DNA from: Planctomycetaceae bacterium
GTDB lineage: Bacteria > Planctomycetota > Planctomycetia > Pirellulales > UBA1268
DNA length: 64,000 bases
Direction of reading: 5' to 3'
Assembly: GCA_011523305.1 (NCBI GenBank)
Contig: WTHB01000152.1
Location: 35,115 to 99,114, forward strand
Position 1 is the first letter of the stretch. Each line of letters starts with the position of its first letter. The translations under genes and the position numbers were made by a program. The notes beneath the pieces were generated by a model. The model had not been told where the DNA came from and ran no database searches. It saw only the letters and a list, made by a program, of their open reading frames with translations. Shown here piece by piece: positions 26,675 to 34,840 of the stretch.

Positions 26675-27703
26675 TCAGTTGTCAACGAGTTGTGGAGCGT
26701 CCACCCGCCCGGGGAGCACGCGTCCCTGAAACACCCCCGGCCAACCGGCCGCATCGAGTCGGGCCGCCAGCCGCTGGGCCTCGGTCAGCGTGCGGCAAAG
26801 GCTAAAGCAGGCACTGCCACTGCCGGTCAGCAGCGGCCGCACCGCACCGGCCCGCCCCATCACCTCCAACAACTGATCGACGGCTGGTAACAGCCTGCGG
26901 GCAGGCGGCTCGAGCATGTTCCGCATCAACGGCAGTGCCCGACGGAGGCTGCCTTCCGTGAGCGCGGTGGCCAAGGCAGCCGCCTCACCACGGCGGCTGG
27001 CATCGGGCTGGCAGCCGGCATAGACCGCCCCGGTGGCAAGTCCTTCGGCCGGACAGGCAATCACAACCGGCAGGGGCTTGATGCCAGCCAAAGGGGTGAC
27101 CTGTTCACCCCGACCTGCGACCAGGCCAGGAGCCTGGGCAAAGAACCAGGGAATGTCACTCCCCAGTTCTGCGGCCAGATCAGCCAGCCGGTCCATCGGC
27201 CAGTCGAGGTTCCAGAGCTGCGCCGCCGCCATCAGTGTTGCTGCCGCATCGCTCGATCCCCCCGCCAGCCCGGCTCCCGAGGGAATCTCCTTTTCCAGGT
27301 CAATCGCCAGACCAGCTGTCACGCCAGCCCGCGCAGCCAACAGCCGCGCCGCTTGGATGACCAGATTGCTGTCATCGGTCGGCACATCCCGGGCCAACTG
27401 CCGACCGACACCATGCGCCAGCCGACCCTTAAATCGCACCGCCAGTGAGAACTGCCCCGCCGGCTGGACCTGCACCCGCAAGCGGTCGTGCAACGAGACC
27501 GGCACCATCAGGCTTTCAATCTCATGGAAACCGTCGGGGCGACGGTCCAGCACGGCCAGCGAGAGATTGAGCTTGGCCGGGGCCCGCACAAGCAGCCCCT
27601 GCGTTCCGTCGGTTTGTCCGTTGTTCCCGGCCACCGCTGGTTCCCTTCCGCTGCCACACGGCCGACTCAGAACCTGCCCAGCCACGGACACCTGAGCCTG
27701 CAC
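26675..27703 (-). CDS. ispE: 4-diphosphocytidyl-2-C-methyl-D-erythritol kinase
   Basis: A GHMP-family kinase of the non-mevalonate isoprenoid pathway; it phosphorylates the 2-hydroxyl of CDP-methylerythritol. Diagnostic parts are APAKLNLSLAV-RPDGFHEIES near the start, the ATP loop PSGAGLAGGSSDAAATL, and the C-terminal GSGSACF. The catalytic domain begins at about residue 39, so the first 35-38 residues may not be translated. The first start is GTG at 27703, with other GTG codons downstream, and none has a convincing ribosome-binding site. It lies upstream of spoVG and is probably co-transcribed. Confidence 0.93.
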   Translation of the reverse strand: MQAQVSVAGQVLSRPCGSGREPAVAGNNGQTDGTQGLLVRAPAKLNLSLAVLDRRPDGFHEIESLMVPVSLHDRLRVQVQPAGQFSLAVRFKGRLAHGVGRQLARDVPTDDSNLVIQAARLLAARAGVTAGLAIDLEKEIPSGAGLAGGSSDAAATLMAAAQLWNLDWPMDRLADLAAELGSDIPWFFAQAPGLVAGRGEQVTPLAGIKPLPVVIACPAEGLATGAVYAGCQPDASRRGEAAALATALTEGSLRRALPLMRNMLEPPARRLLPAVDQLLEVMGRAGAVRPLLTGSGSACFSLCRTLTEAQRLAARLDAAGWPGVFQGRVLPGRVDAPQLVDN

Positions 27704-27824
27704 GCAGAGTGACCACCGCAGTGGCAGTCTGCTCCCCGAATGGGTTCAAAGCGTACCGCCCCGGGGAATGGCCAGTCAACGAAAACTGGAGACCGGGCAG
27801 CCCGTTGCGGCTGCCGTCGGGCTG

Positions 27825-28040
27825 TTACTGCCAGGTGGCCACAAAATTGATGGTCACGCCGGCCAAAATCAGGCCGATCGCCACCAATGCGGCCAGCAAC
27901 ACCGCAATGCTCCGGCCTGCCCAGAGATCGTCCCGGATCATCTCGGTCCGATCCGACTTCTCGAATGACTGATTCCAGACCGGAAAGGCCTGTTCGTCAT
28001 ACACCCAGGCGGTCCGTTCTTCGAATTGCTTCTGACTCAT
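27825..28040 (-). CDS. Small single-helix membrane protein, 71 residues
   Basis: A short protein (MSQKQFEERTAWVYDEQAFP...) with an acidic/aromatic soluble N-terminus of about 40 residues and one C-terminal transmembrane helix (SIAVLLAALVAIGLILAGVT). Orientation by the positive-inside rule suggests a cytoplasmic N-terminus. I do not recognise the family. It stands alone between ispE and rlmN, divergent from rlmN and upstream of ispE on the same strand (about 120 bp apart). The ATG at 28040 has no clear ribosome-binding site; a TTG three codons earlier is possible. Codon use and the amphipathic-then-hydrophobic pattern suggest it is real. Confidence 0.6.
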   Translation of the reverse strand: MSQKQFEERTAWVYDEQAFPVWNQSFEKSDRTEMIRDDLWAGRSIAVLLAALVAIGLILAGVTINFVATWQ

Positions 28041-28207
28041 CGGCGGCAACTACTATTCTCAAAAAGGAGACAGATTGTGGCGTACAGTTGTGTAAGCAAT
28101 GTACCTCCCACAGTTCACCCGTGCCAGCGGACCTCCCCAGCCGCGCCAGACCAGCCGGCCCAGCCACAGCGGCAGCCGCTTTCCTCCCCTGCCTTTTGTC
28201 GTGACGC

Positions 28208-29356
28208 ATGACTGCACCGGACATCCCTGCCCCTAACTCCCGGCCGCACCTGCTCGATCCGGCGTTTGACCTGCCGGCTTGGCTCAAGGCCGCCGGCCAA
28301 CCGGCCTGGCGGGGAAAATCGATTCGTGGCTGGCTGCACGGGCGGCGGGCTGAATCCTTCGCCGACATGACCGATCTGCCGGCCAGCCTGCGGACGCGGC
28401 TCGAAGCTGAGACCGCCATCTGGACCACCTCGGTGGCCCGGCATCAGCAGGCAGACGACGGCACCGAGAAGTTGCTGCTGGAACTGCACGATGGCCAACG
28501 GATCGAATGCGTGCTGCTGCGGGATGGGATCCGCCGAACCGTCTGCATCTCATCGCAGGTTGGCTGCGCGATGGGCTGCGTCTTTTGTGCCAGTGGCCTC
28601 GACGGCGTTGTCCGTAACCTCACCACCGGCGAAATCATTGAGCAGTTGCTGCGGCTGGCCCGGCTACTGCCCGCTGATGAGCGACTGAGTCACATCGTGG
28701 TGATGGGTATGGGCGAACCACTGGCCAACCTCGATCGGCTTCTGCCGGCGCTGGCAGCCGCCCAAGAACCGGACGGCCTGGGCATCTCCCAGCGGCGCAT
28801 CACGATCTCGACCGTCGGCCTCCCTCAGGCCATCGACCGGCTCTCCACCGAAAACCCTGGCTACCATCTGGCGGTGTCGCTGCATGCGGCGGAAGACCCT
28901 CTGCGGACCCAGCTGGTTCCCGTGAACAAGTCGATCGGGGTTGATGCCGTGCTGGCTGCCGCCGATCGGTACTGGCAGGTTTCAGGCCGCCGACTGACGT
29001 TTGAATATGTGCTGCTTGGCAATCTCAACGATTCACCCGACCATGCTCGTGCCCTGGCAACCCTGCTGGGACGCCGGGCGGCCCTGGTCAACGTCATTCC
29101 CTACAACGCGGTGGCAGGCCTCCCGTGGGAAGAACCAAGCGACCGCTCCCGCGAGCGGTTCCTGGAAATCCTCCGCACAGCAGAGGTCAACGTGCAGGTC
29201 CGCCGCCGCAAGGGCTCGCGGATTGACGCTGCCTGCGGCCAACTCCGCCGTCTGGCTGCACAGCAACCGGTGACGATCGGCAACCGGCCTTCAGATCGCC
29301 CCAAGGATGAGCACCGCCAGCAGCACCACTCCGAGGATGCCGCCGAGCCAGGCTGA
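28208..29356 (+). CDS. rlmN: 23S rRNA (adenine-2503-C2)-methyltransferase
   Basis: A 382-residue radical-SAM enzyme that methylates A2503 of 23S rRNA and, in some bacteria, A37 of tRNAs. The [4Fe-4S] motif is Cys120-x3-Cys124-x2-Cys127 (CAMGCVFC). The N-terminal accessory domain (PAWRGKSIRGWLHGRR) and the C-terminal RRRKGSRIDAACGQL, which holds the second catalytic Cys, are both present. The final 30 or so residues are polar and unlike RlmN. They overlap, on the opposite strand, the 3' end of a small membrane-protein gene, so this tail may simply be read-through to the next stop. Confidence 0.95.
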   Translation: MTAPDIPAPNSRPHLLDPAFDLPAWLKAAGQPAWRGKSIRGWLHGRRAESFADMTDLPASLRTRLEAETAIWTTSVARHQQADDGTEKLLLELHDGQRIECVLLRDGIRRTVCISSQVGCAMGCVFCASGLDGVVRNLTTGEIIEQLLRLARLLPADERLSHIVVMGMGEPLANLDRLLPALAAAQEPDGLGISQRRITISTVGLPQAIDRLSTENPGYHLAVSLHAAEDPLRTQLVPVNKSIGVDAVLAAADRYWQVSGRRLTFEYVLLGNLNDSPDHARALATLLGRRAALVNVIPYNAVAGLPWEEPSDRSRERFLEILRTAEVNVQVRRRKGSRIDAACGQLRRLAAQQPVTIGNRPSDRPKDEHRQQHHSEDAAEPG

Positions 29357-29506
29357 CCACTCAATCGCAGCCCGGCTGATGGCAGTTGGCGTCTCATGGT
29401 GGGTGGCCGCAAAGACGAGGCTGGCCGCCACCACCAGTGGCAGGCTGAACAGCACCATCGGAATCTGTTCCACCAACAGAGCCAGCGGCAGGAGAGCGGG
29501 CAGCAT
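29291..29506 (-). CDS. Small two-helix membrane protein, 71 residues
   Basis: A hydrophobic protein with two predicted helices (about 2-33 and 50-71) joined by a short polar loop (ATHHETPTAISRAAIEWS). GAGGA lies nine bases before the ATG. It starts 27 bp after the DUF6677 gene stop and probably belongs to that operon. Its last 66 bases overlap the 3' end of rlmN on the other strand. The family is not recognised; its place suggests a partner of the DUF6677 membrane protein. Confidence 0.65.
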   Translation of the reverse strand: MLPALLPLALLVEQIPMVLFSLPLVVAASLVFAATHHETPTAISRAAIEWSAWLGGILGVVLLAVLILGAI

Positions 29507-29533
29507 AATGATGATTCCTCAACGCACCTGGGG

Positions 29534-30229
29534 TCACTCGGCTTGGGCGGGCGTCGCTGTGGCCTCACCGTCGTCAGCTGACACAGGGGTGCGATCGACC
29601 ACGCGCATGGGGCCTGCCCAGGCATCGTAGATGATCAGCATGTTGAACATACCAGCCAGCACCGTGTAGAGCGTACCGAGTTCAAAGAATCGTCCCAGCT
29701 CATGATGCCACATCGAAAGCTGATCGGCCCGGAACTGTTTGACAGGTGGACGATCCCAAAAATCATCGGCCTCGATGTAAGGATCAGTCTGGATCAGCCG
29801 CTCGGCATAGCGGCGGGAAACCAGCTGCCCTTCATGCAGTGGTGGCGTCATCCAGCCTGCCACCCAAAACGGCTCACGGGACGGTCCGTTGATCGCCATC
29901 GCCTGCACGACTGCCGGCAAGGCGGCCACTCCCACCCCGGCCTGACAGGCAAACCACCAGCGGGTGTCATGGGGACGCCACGACGCGTAGACGACCCGCC
30001 CATTGCCCAACCAGAGGCCGACCACGAACGTGGTCAGCACCACAGTCATGAAAAGCACCCCCTTGCGGGTTCGGCCTTGGTAGAGATGCCCCAACCCAGG
30101 CACCAACCAGGCCAGGACCGCCGCTACCTCCGGCTGCCGCAGATCGATCGCGGCGCCATCGTCCGGGGAGACAGCAACGATCCGCCGCTGGATTGAAACC
30201 GGTGTCACGGGTGGTGTGCGTTTTCCCAC
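29534..30229 (-). CDS. DUF6677-family membrane protein
   Basis: About 231 residues. The N-terminal segment (AVLAWLVPGLGHLYQGRTRK, then GVLF) is the hallmark of this mainly planctomycete family and recalls the TM2-type G-x-G-x-x-Y-x-G-R-x-x-x-G pattern. Four hydrophobic helices are likely, with a soluble loop (PLHEGQLVSRRYAERLIQ) in the middle and FELGTLYTVLAGMFNMLIIY near the end. The function is unknown. The reading frame is open to an ATG at 30406 inside the upstream gene. The GTG at 30229, with GGAAAGG just upstream, is the more reasonable start but not certain. Confidence 0.8.
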   Translation of the reverse strand: MGKRTPPVTPVSIQRRIVAVSPDDGAAIDLRQPEVAAVLAWLVPGLGHLYQGRTRKGVLFMTVVLTTFVVGLWLGNGRVVYASWRPHDTRWWFACQAGVGVAALPAVVQAMAINGPSREPFWVAGWMTPPLHEGQLVSRRYAERLIQTDPYIEADDFWDRPPVKQFRADQLSMWHHELGRFFELGTLYTVLAGMFNMLIIYDAWAGPMRVVDRTPVSADDGEATATPAQAE

Positions 30230-30314
30230 AGAGGCCTTTCCGAAACGGGAGCAAAGCAACTCCCATCTTACCGCACCATCTGGGAACACCAGAGGCGGCA
30301 GCCAGTCGGCAGTA

Positions 30315-31208
30315 TCACTCGAACAATCGCCGCACGGGACGCACCCGTGACCGCGGCGGCCCGGCCGGCAGCTGGTGCGCCGAGTCACTCCGCAGGTCTG
30401 ATGCATCCGCGTGCCCGGCCGCTGGCGTCAGTGTCAGCCAGACCCGCTCGACCGTGGCAGCGCTGACACAGGACTGCCCTTCGCCAGCCGCAGCGGCCAG
30501 GGCAAGGTGTGCCAGCCGACACACCAGCCGGGGCTGCCCGCCGGTGAAACGACTGATCGTTGCCATCGCTGCAGGTGAAAAAATGGCGGGGTCACCGCCC
30601 ACCCGAACAAGCGATGTTGCCAAGAAGTGGGCGACATCAGCCTCACTCCAGGGGTCGAGTTCGATCCGCAGAGACGTCCGGTCGCGGAGGCCGGCTGGCA
30701 GGTCAGCCGGCGGGGTCGCCGTTCCCACAACCAGCGTCCAGGCAAACCGCGGCTCTGGGCTGCCGATCAGTCGAGTGAGTCCAGCCAGGGCATCTGGTGG
30801 TGCCCGGTCGAGGTCGTCGACAACAAGCACCGTGGGCCGTTCCATCAGTCGGTTTTCCCGAAGTCGGTTCTCCAACTTCTGCCAGGCTGACAGCGGCTCA
30901 TTGCAACTAGCCCGGTCAAGCGGGAGACGCGTCAGTAGCAGATCCAGCCACTCTCCTTCCGGAACGCCTGATAGCGAGAGCAGTACCGCCTCCGCTCCCA
31001 GGCCACCGAGTCGCCGCACGGCCATCGTGGCCAAGTGACTCTTGCCAACGCCCGACGCCCCCGTGATCAGCCCAAACCGCTGGCGCTCACGGAACAGCCA
31101 CTCTAGGCGGGCCAAGACTTCTTCCTGGGGCTGGCCACAGCAGAAGGCAACTGGGGTCAGAGTGCCTTCGAAGGGGACCGCGGTGAAGTTCCAAGCATCG
31201 CGTACCAT
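30315..31208 (-). CDS. ExeA/GspA-like AAA ATPase
   Basis: A 297-residue cytoplasmic AAA+ ATPase. Walker A is GASGVGKS (50-57) and Walker B is VLVVDDLDR (Asp131, Asp132). The opening WNFTAVPFEGT and the later RLIELDPWSE-type arm (here RIELDPWSEADVAHFL) and FTGGQPRLVCRLAHLAL match ExeA/GspA/MshM proteins, which act in secretion or pilus assembly. No peptidoglycan-binding domain is fused. It heads a minus-strand operon with the DUF6677 and two-helix membrane proteins, suggesting an envelope complex. It is divergent from rsmE. Confidence 0.87.
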   Translation of the reverse strand: MVRDAWNFTAVPFEGTLTPVAFCCGQPQEEVLARLEWLFRERQRFGLITGASGVGKSHLATMAVRRLGGLGAEAVLLSLSGVPEGEWLDLLLTRLPLDRASCNEPLSAWQKLENRLRENRLMERPTVLVVDDLDRAPPDALAGLTRLIGSPEPRFAWTLVVGTATPPADLPAGLRDRTSLRIELDPWSEADVAHFLATSLVRVGGDPAIFSPAAMATISRFTGGQPRLVCRLAHLALAAAAGEGQSCVSAATVERVWLTLTPAAGHADASDLRSDSAHQLPAGPPRSRVRPVRRLFE

Positions 31209-31276
31209 ACTGGAGTTGTACGGATTTGCCCCGGTCGCGTCAGGATGAATCGTCGCCGAATCCCAGCAGGTTTTCC

Positions 31277-31987
31277 ATGAGCCAGCGTTACTTTCTTGCC
31301 CAGCCTCCCGAAGGCCACACGGCCGTGCTCGACGGTGACGAGGCCCGCCATCTCAGCCGCGTGATGCGGGCCAAGCCGGGCGACAGTCTCACCCTGTTCG
31401 ATGGGGCCGGGCGGTCGTGGCCCGCTACGATCACCAGCCTCGACCGCACTCGGGTCGAACTCGCCCTCGGCGAGGTTGTCACTGAACCGACAGCCACCAG
31501 CCGGGCTGTCACGCTGGCCGTGGCACTCCCCAAGGGCGATCGTCAGAAATGGCTGATTGAAAAACTGACTGAACTCGGGGTCACCCACCTCATCCCCTTA
31601 CGGAGCACTCGGTCTGTGGCAGAGCCAACGGCCGCCGCGCTCGATCGGCTGCGGCGTGGCGTCATCGAAGCCTGCAAGCAGTGCGGTCGCAGTCGGCTGC
31701 TCGAGATTGGCCCACCTCAGTCCCTCGCCGACCTGCTGGCCAGCGAGCCCGAAACCTGCCTGCGGTTGCTGACCGACCGTGAAGGCATCCCCTTCGCCAC
31801 GATTGAAGCCACTGAAAGCCGTGATCTGCTGGCTGCGATTGGGCCCGAAGGCGGCTTCACGACGGATGAAATCGCAGCCGCCGAAGCGGCTGGATTCATC
31901 CGCGTGTCACTGAGCCAGCAGATCCTGCGAATTGAAACCGCTGCGGTCGCACTCGCGGCAGTCGCAGGCCAGGGGCATTCTGCCTAA
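31277..31987 (+). CDS. rsmE: 16S rRNA (uracil-1498-N3)-methyltransferase
   Basis: A 236-residue SPOUT-class methyltransferase that methylates U1498 of 16S rRNA. The N-terminal PUA-like domain (RYFLAQPPEGHTAVLDGDEARHL in part) is followed by the knotted catalytic domain. Key segments are KGDRQKWLIEKLTELGV, CKQCGRSRLL, the SAM-loop IGPEGGFT and the C-terminal LSQQILRIETA. The ATG at 31277 has AGG upstream and gives the normal start. It is divergent from the ExeA-like ATPase and converges with the DUF1559 gene. Confidence 0.95.
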   Translation: MSQRYFLAQPPEGHTAVLDGDEARHLSRVMRAKPGDSLTLFDGAGRSWPATITSLDRTRVELALGEVVTEPTATSRAVTLAVALPKGDRQKWLIEKLTELGVTHLIPLRSTRSVAEPTAAALDRLRRGVIEACKQCGRSRLLEIGPPQSLADLLASEPETCLRLLTDREGIPFATIEATESRDLLAAIGPEGGFTTDEIAAAEAAGFIRVSLSQQILRIETAAVALAAVAGQGHSA

Positions 31988-32009
31988 CCAATTCGTTGCC
32001 TTCAGACCG

Positions 32010-32951
32010 TCACAGGCTTACCCGATCACCGAAATTACGGGTGCCGAGTGCCTTGAACAGTTCGTAGGCGATGTCGTCGGCGACGAAGTGGGTCGAACCG
32101 TCGCAGAGGAGAAAGACTACGCCGCCCGGGTGGCTGCTGCTGAAATGCACGATGTGGTTGGTGTGGTTGGGCGTCTTGCCCGCCATCATGCCACTCTGGC
32201 CAACATGCCCCAGCACCAATGAGCCCGGCCCCTCAGTCGCCATCGGCATCATTGGCATGCCAGCATTTCGTTCCACCCCTGGCACCGCGGCATACCAGGT
32301 CGTGTTGGCGTCATAGGGGCCCTGGTCGAAGAACGCATGGACATGTTTCCGCTCACCGACGCAGATCGTTTTGGAGAGACCATCGGTGATGTCCTTGAAG
32401 CGAATCTCGCTGTTTCGATAGAAGACGCCGTTGCCCTGACCCGCTTCGGTGCTGACGTTATTCCAACCGAGGATGGCGGCATAGTTGGAACTTGGCAGCG
32501 TCGCCGGGTTGCCATTGGTCACGGCAAAGGTGGCCGGCGGTGCATCGGTCGGGCAGCGATAGACATTCAGCAACGCTGCTGCGGCGGTCGTCTCATTGGC
32601 AGTGCCGGCCGCTTCGAGTGACTGGTCGATTGCGGCGAAGACCGTGACCTCCTCTAGGTAGGGCAAGATGAACAGCCCCCAGGCATAGCCCTTTGAGGTT
32701 TCACTGGAGGAATCGGCGTCAGCCGCCACGCCCGGCGAGACATACCCCGCCGGCAGATTCTTTTTGGCATCGTGGTGGCCGTGCATGGCGAGGCCGAGTT
32801 GTTTGAGATTGTTGGTGCAGGCCATCCGCCGGGCCGCCTCGCGGGCCTGCTGCACCGCTGGCAGCAGAAAGCCGACAAGCACGCCGATGATGGCGATGAC
32901 GACAAGCAGTTCGATCAACGTAAAGGCAGAACGGGCGCGCAATATGGGCAT
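32010..32951 (-). CDS. DUF1559 pseudopilin-like protein
   Basis: A 313-residue protein with a class III/type IV prepilin N-terminus: a short basic leader (MPILRARSA), then FTLIELLVVIAIIGVLVGFL as hydrophobic helix with Glu5. The DUF1559 domain follows (LLPAVQQAREAARRMACTNN, then a Cys-containing beta-rich region and GGVVFLLCDGSTHFV near the end). Such proteins occur in dozens of copies per planctomycete genome. They may be pseudopilins or surface proteins processed by a prepilin peptidase, but no function is established. GAGGAGG lies seven bases before the ATG, so the start is firm. Confidence 0.95.
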   Translation of the reverse strand: MPILRARSAFTLIELLVVIAIIGVLVGFLLPAVQQAREAARRMACTNNLKQLGLAMHGHHDAKKNLPAGYVSPGVAADADSSSETSKGYAWGLFILPYLEEVTVFAAIDQSLEAAGTANETTAAAALLNVYRCPTDAPPATFAVTNGNPATLPSSNYAAILGWNNVSTEAGQGNGVFYRNSEIRFKDITDGLSKTICVGERKHVHAFFDQGPYDANTTWYAAVPGVERNAGMPMMPMATEGPGSLVLGHVGQSGMMAGKTPNHTNHIVHFSSSHPGGVVFLLCDGSTHFVADDIAYELFKALGTRNFGDRVSL

Positions 32952-33053
32952 GAGAATCCTCCTCAGGATTGAGCGGGGACACCCGGCCACGGCACCGACG
33001 GACGATCCCTCGGTGAGGCCGCAGACGGGCGAAGGTGTTCGAACCGAAAACCT

Positions 33054-33761
33054 TCAGCCCAGGCGGGGAGGAGGAGCAGCAGGCTCGGCCCGCTCACCAC
33101 AGTCGCGTACGCTGGACCCGACGAATCGTTCTGGCAGCGGCTGCCCGCAGGCAACGGGTACCACACCAACAGCAAGCAAGCAGGTGCCAACCGCCAGCCA
33201 CTGGCTCACCACCCCGCCGCAGGCAAGCAGTGCCTTCAGCACCACCGTCTGCCGCGAGATCGGTGCCACCTCGGGGGCCGCAGGAGGTGCTTCGCTTCCA
33301 GCCACGGTTGGCCGCTGCTCGTCAGCCGTCCCAGCCGCCGAGAGGTGCTCGTACTCAAAGCAGACATCGAAATAGTCACCATCATCGTCGCAGGGTGCCG
33401 TCGCGGCGGTGGCCACAGCACAGCACGAAGCTGTCGGCTCCTCAGGCTCGGCCACCCGTCGCCTCAGAGCCTGCAGCACATCGACCGACACTCGGTTGGC
33501 TTCTGCCCAGGCAAGGGTCTCCGCCGGCGTGTGACAGCAGCAGGTGGTGAAACACTGCTTGGCCGTCACGCAACCACAGGGGCGATCCATGCACGGAAAC
33601 GGCACGGAGCGATCCTTGGCGGCCAGCCGTTTGGCAGCAGCACCGGAGGAGTCGGCCGGAACTGCCACACCAGTCAGCGGCACCCCTGAGATCACCAGGG
33701 CATAGCCCACCACGGCACACCAGATAAGCGGGCGACAGGAGTTCCGGCGAAACCGCATCAT
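33054..33761 (-). CDS. Cys-rich membrane-associated protein of unknown function
   Basis: A 235-residue protein. Residues 10-32 form a signal peptide or anchor. The Cys-rich block CMDRPCGCVTAKQC-FTTCCCHTP (Cys57, 62, 64, 70, 74-76) is followed by an amphipathic segment ETLAWAEANRV. A second Cys group (PTASCCAV, CDDDGDYFDVC) and a second hydrophobic helix (about 172-200) follow. I recognise the block as a widespread but unnamed motif (FPC-x4-CGC-x5-QC-x3-CCC-x-TP). It could bind metal or form disulfides in the periplasm. Two ATGs in tandem at 33761 and 33758 make the exact start uncertain. Confidence 0.7.
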   Translation of the reverse strand: MMRFRRNSCRPLIWCAVVGYALVISGVPLTGVAVPADSSGAAAKRLAAKDRSVPFPCMDRPCGCVTAKQCFTTCCCHTPAETLAWAEANRVSVDVLQALRRRVAEPEEPTASCCAVATAATAPCDDDGDYFDVCFEYEHLSAAGTADEQRPTVAGSEAPPAAPEVAPISRQTVVLKALLACGGVVSQWLAVGTCLLAVGVVPVACGQPLPERFVGSSVRDCGERAEPAAPPPRLG

Positions 33762-33830
33762 GAGTATGAGTGTACCTGGGAAGACGCTCCGCTCAACGAG
33801 CCAATGCCGTACGTCGCTCGACTCTGCCCG

Positions 33831-34616
33831 TCAGCCCAGGAGCATGGCACTGGCCGCAGCGAGTTCTTCACGGGCCACAGCTGGCTCGGTGGCTGTTGCC
33901 TCCAGCCCAAGCCATCCCCGATACCCCTGCTCCTCCAGCGTCGCCAAGACGGGCGGCAGATCGACCTGCCCCGTGCCGAGGGGAACCGCCCGCCCGTGGC
34001 CAGCAAATGCGCCGGGTATGGCATCGGTGGCATGCACATATCCCGTGTGGACGGCCAACCGTTCCGCAGTGGTGGTCGGATCGTGGCCATGCACGAGCAG
34101 GGCACCAGTGACCAGATCAACCTGCAGGCTTCCCTCGGGAACAGCGGCCAGCAGCCGTTGCAGATCATCCGGGCCGGCCCGACCAGCCTCCGCACACAAC
34201 ATCGCTCCAACCTGCTGGCCCGTTCGGCCGATATCGCTGACCACATCGATCAGCATCTGCCAGGCATCGGCATCTTCGGCAGGGGGAATGTCACCGAGCC
34301 GACCAAGGAGCACCGTCGCACCGAGCCGGCGAGCTTGTCCCAGGGCCTGCTTGGTCGCCGCCACCCGTGCCTCCAGACGGTCGAGATCGGCATAGCCCCC
34401 CCGCGTCACAAAACTGACCGCGGCCACCCGCAGGCCGGCATCGTCGAGCCACTTCTTCAGTTGCCTGATACCGGTATCCGAGAGAGCCAACAGATCGATG
34501 CCGTGCCGGCCATCAATTTCGAGCCCCCTGACGCCGAGTTCATTGGCGATCGAGAATGCCCGCCTCACATCACGGGCCAACGACGCAAGCGGAACCGCAA
34601 GGCGAGAAGGATGCAT
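33831..34616 (-). CDS. Sugar-phosphate isomerase/epimerase-like TIM-barrel protein
   Basis: A 261-residue protein of the xylose-isomerase-like (AP endonuclease 2) TIM-barrel superfamily. Visible parts are ELGVRGLEIDGRHGID, ATVLLGRLGDIPP, MLCAEAGRAGPDDL, the SLQVDLVTGALLVHGHDP strand-turn and GYRGWLGLEATA at the end. Metal ligands of this family (Glu, Asp, His, Glu) have candidates but could not all be assigned. The ATG at 34616 has AGGA about twelve bases upstream and gives a typical start. It is divergent from the Nif3-like gene. The substrate is unknown. Confidence 0.82.
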   Translation of the reverse strand: MHPSRLAVPLASLARDVRRAFSIANELGVRGLEIDGRHGIDLLALSDTGIRQLKKWLDDAGLRVAAVSFVTRGGYADLDRLEARVAATKQALGQARRLGATVLLGRLGDIPPAEDADAWQMLIDVVSDIGRTGQQVGAMLCAEAGRAGPDDLQRLLAAVPEGSLQVDLVTGALLVHGHDPTTTAERLAVHTGYVHATDAIPGAFAGHGRAVPLGTGQVDLPPVLATLEEQGYRGWLGLEATATEPAVAREELAAASAMLLG

Positions 34617-34840
34617 CGGGGTAGAAAATCCTGTGGAAACGCAAACCGCCAGAGAGGCAGGTCGATTGACAGCCGGAGAATATTCCACCCTACCATGCTA
34701 TCGGGTCGATTCACCGCTCCTAGCAAATTGTCCACGACCGGCTTTTCCTACGGTCCTGTCACCCCGACACGGGACAGGTCACAGCCGACGCTCCCCCGTT
34801 CTGTTTCCGGGCTGGGCACGGTGTATCATGGAGGTCTCTT

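Noticed and set aside
30230-30406. ATG start for the DUF6677 gene at 30406.
   Set aside because: It would place 59 Cys/Arg-rich residues inside the upstream ATPase gene and unlike the family; the GTG at 30229 is preferred.
30193-31038. Long plus-strand frame (281 residues) opposite the ExeA-like ATPase.
   Set aside because: Ser/Arg/Pro-rich sequence without motifs; the minus strand carries clear Walker A and B motifs.
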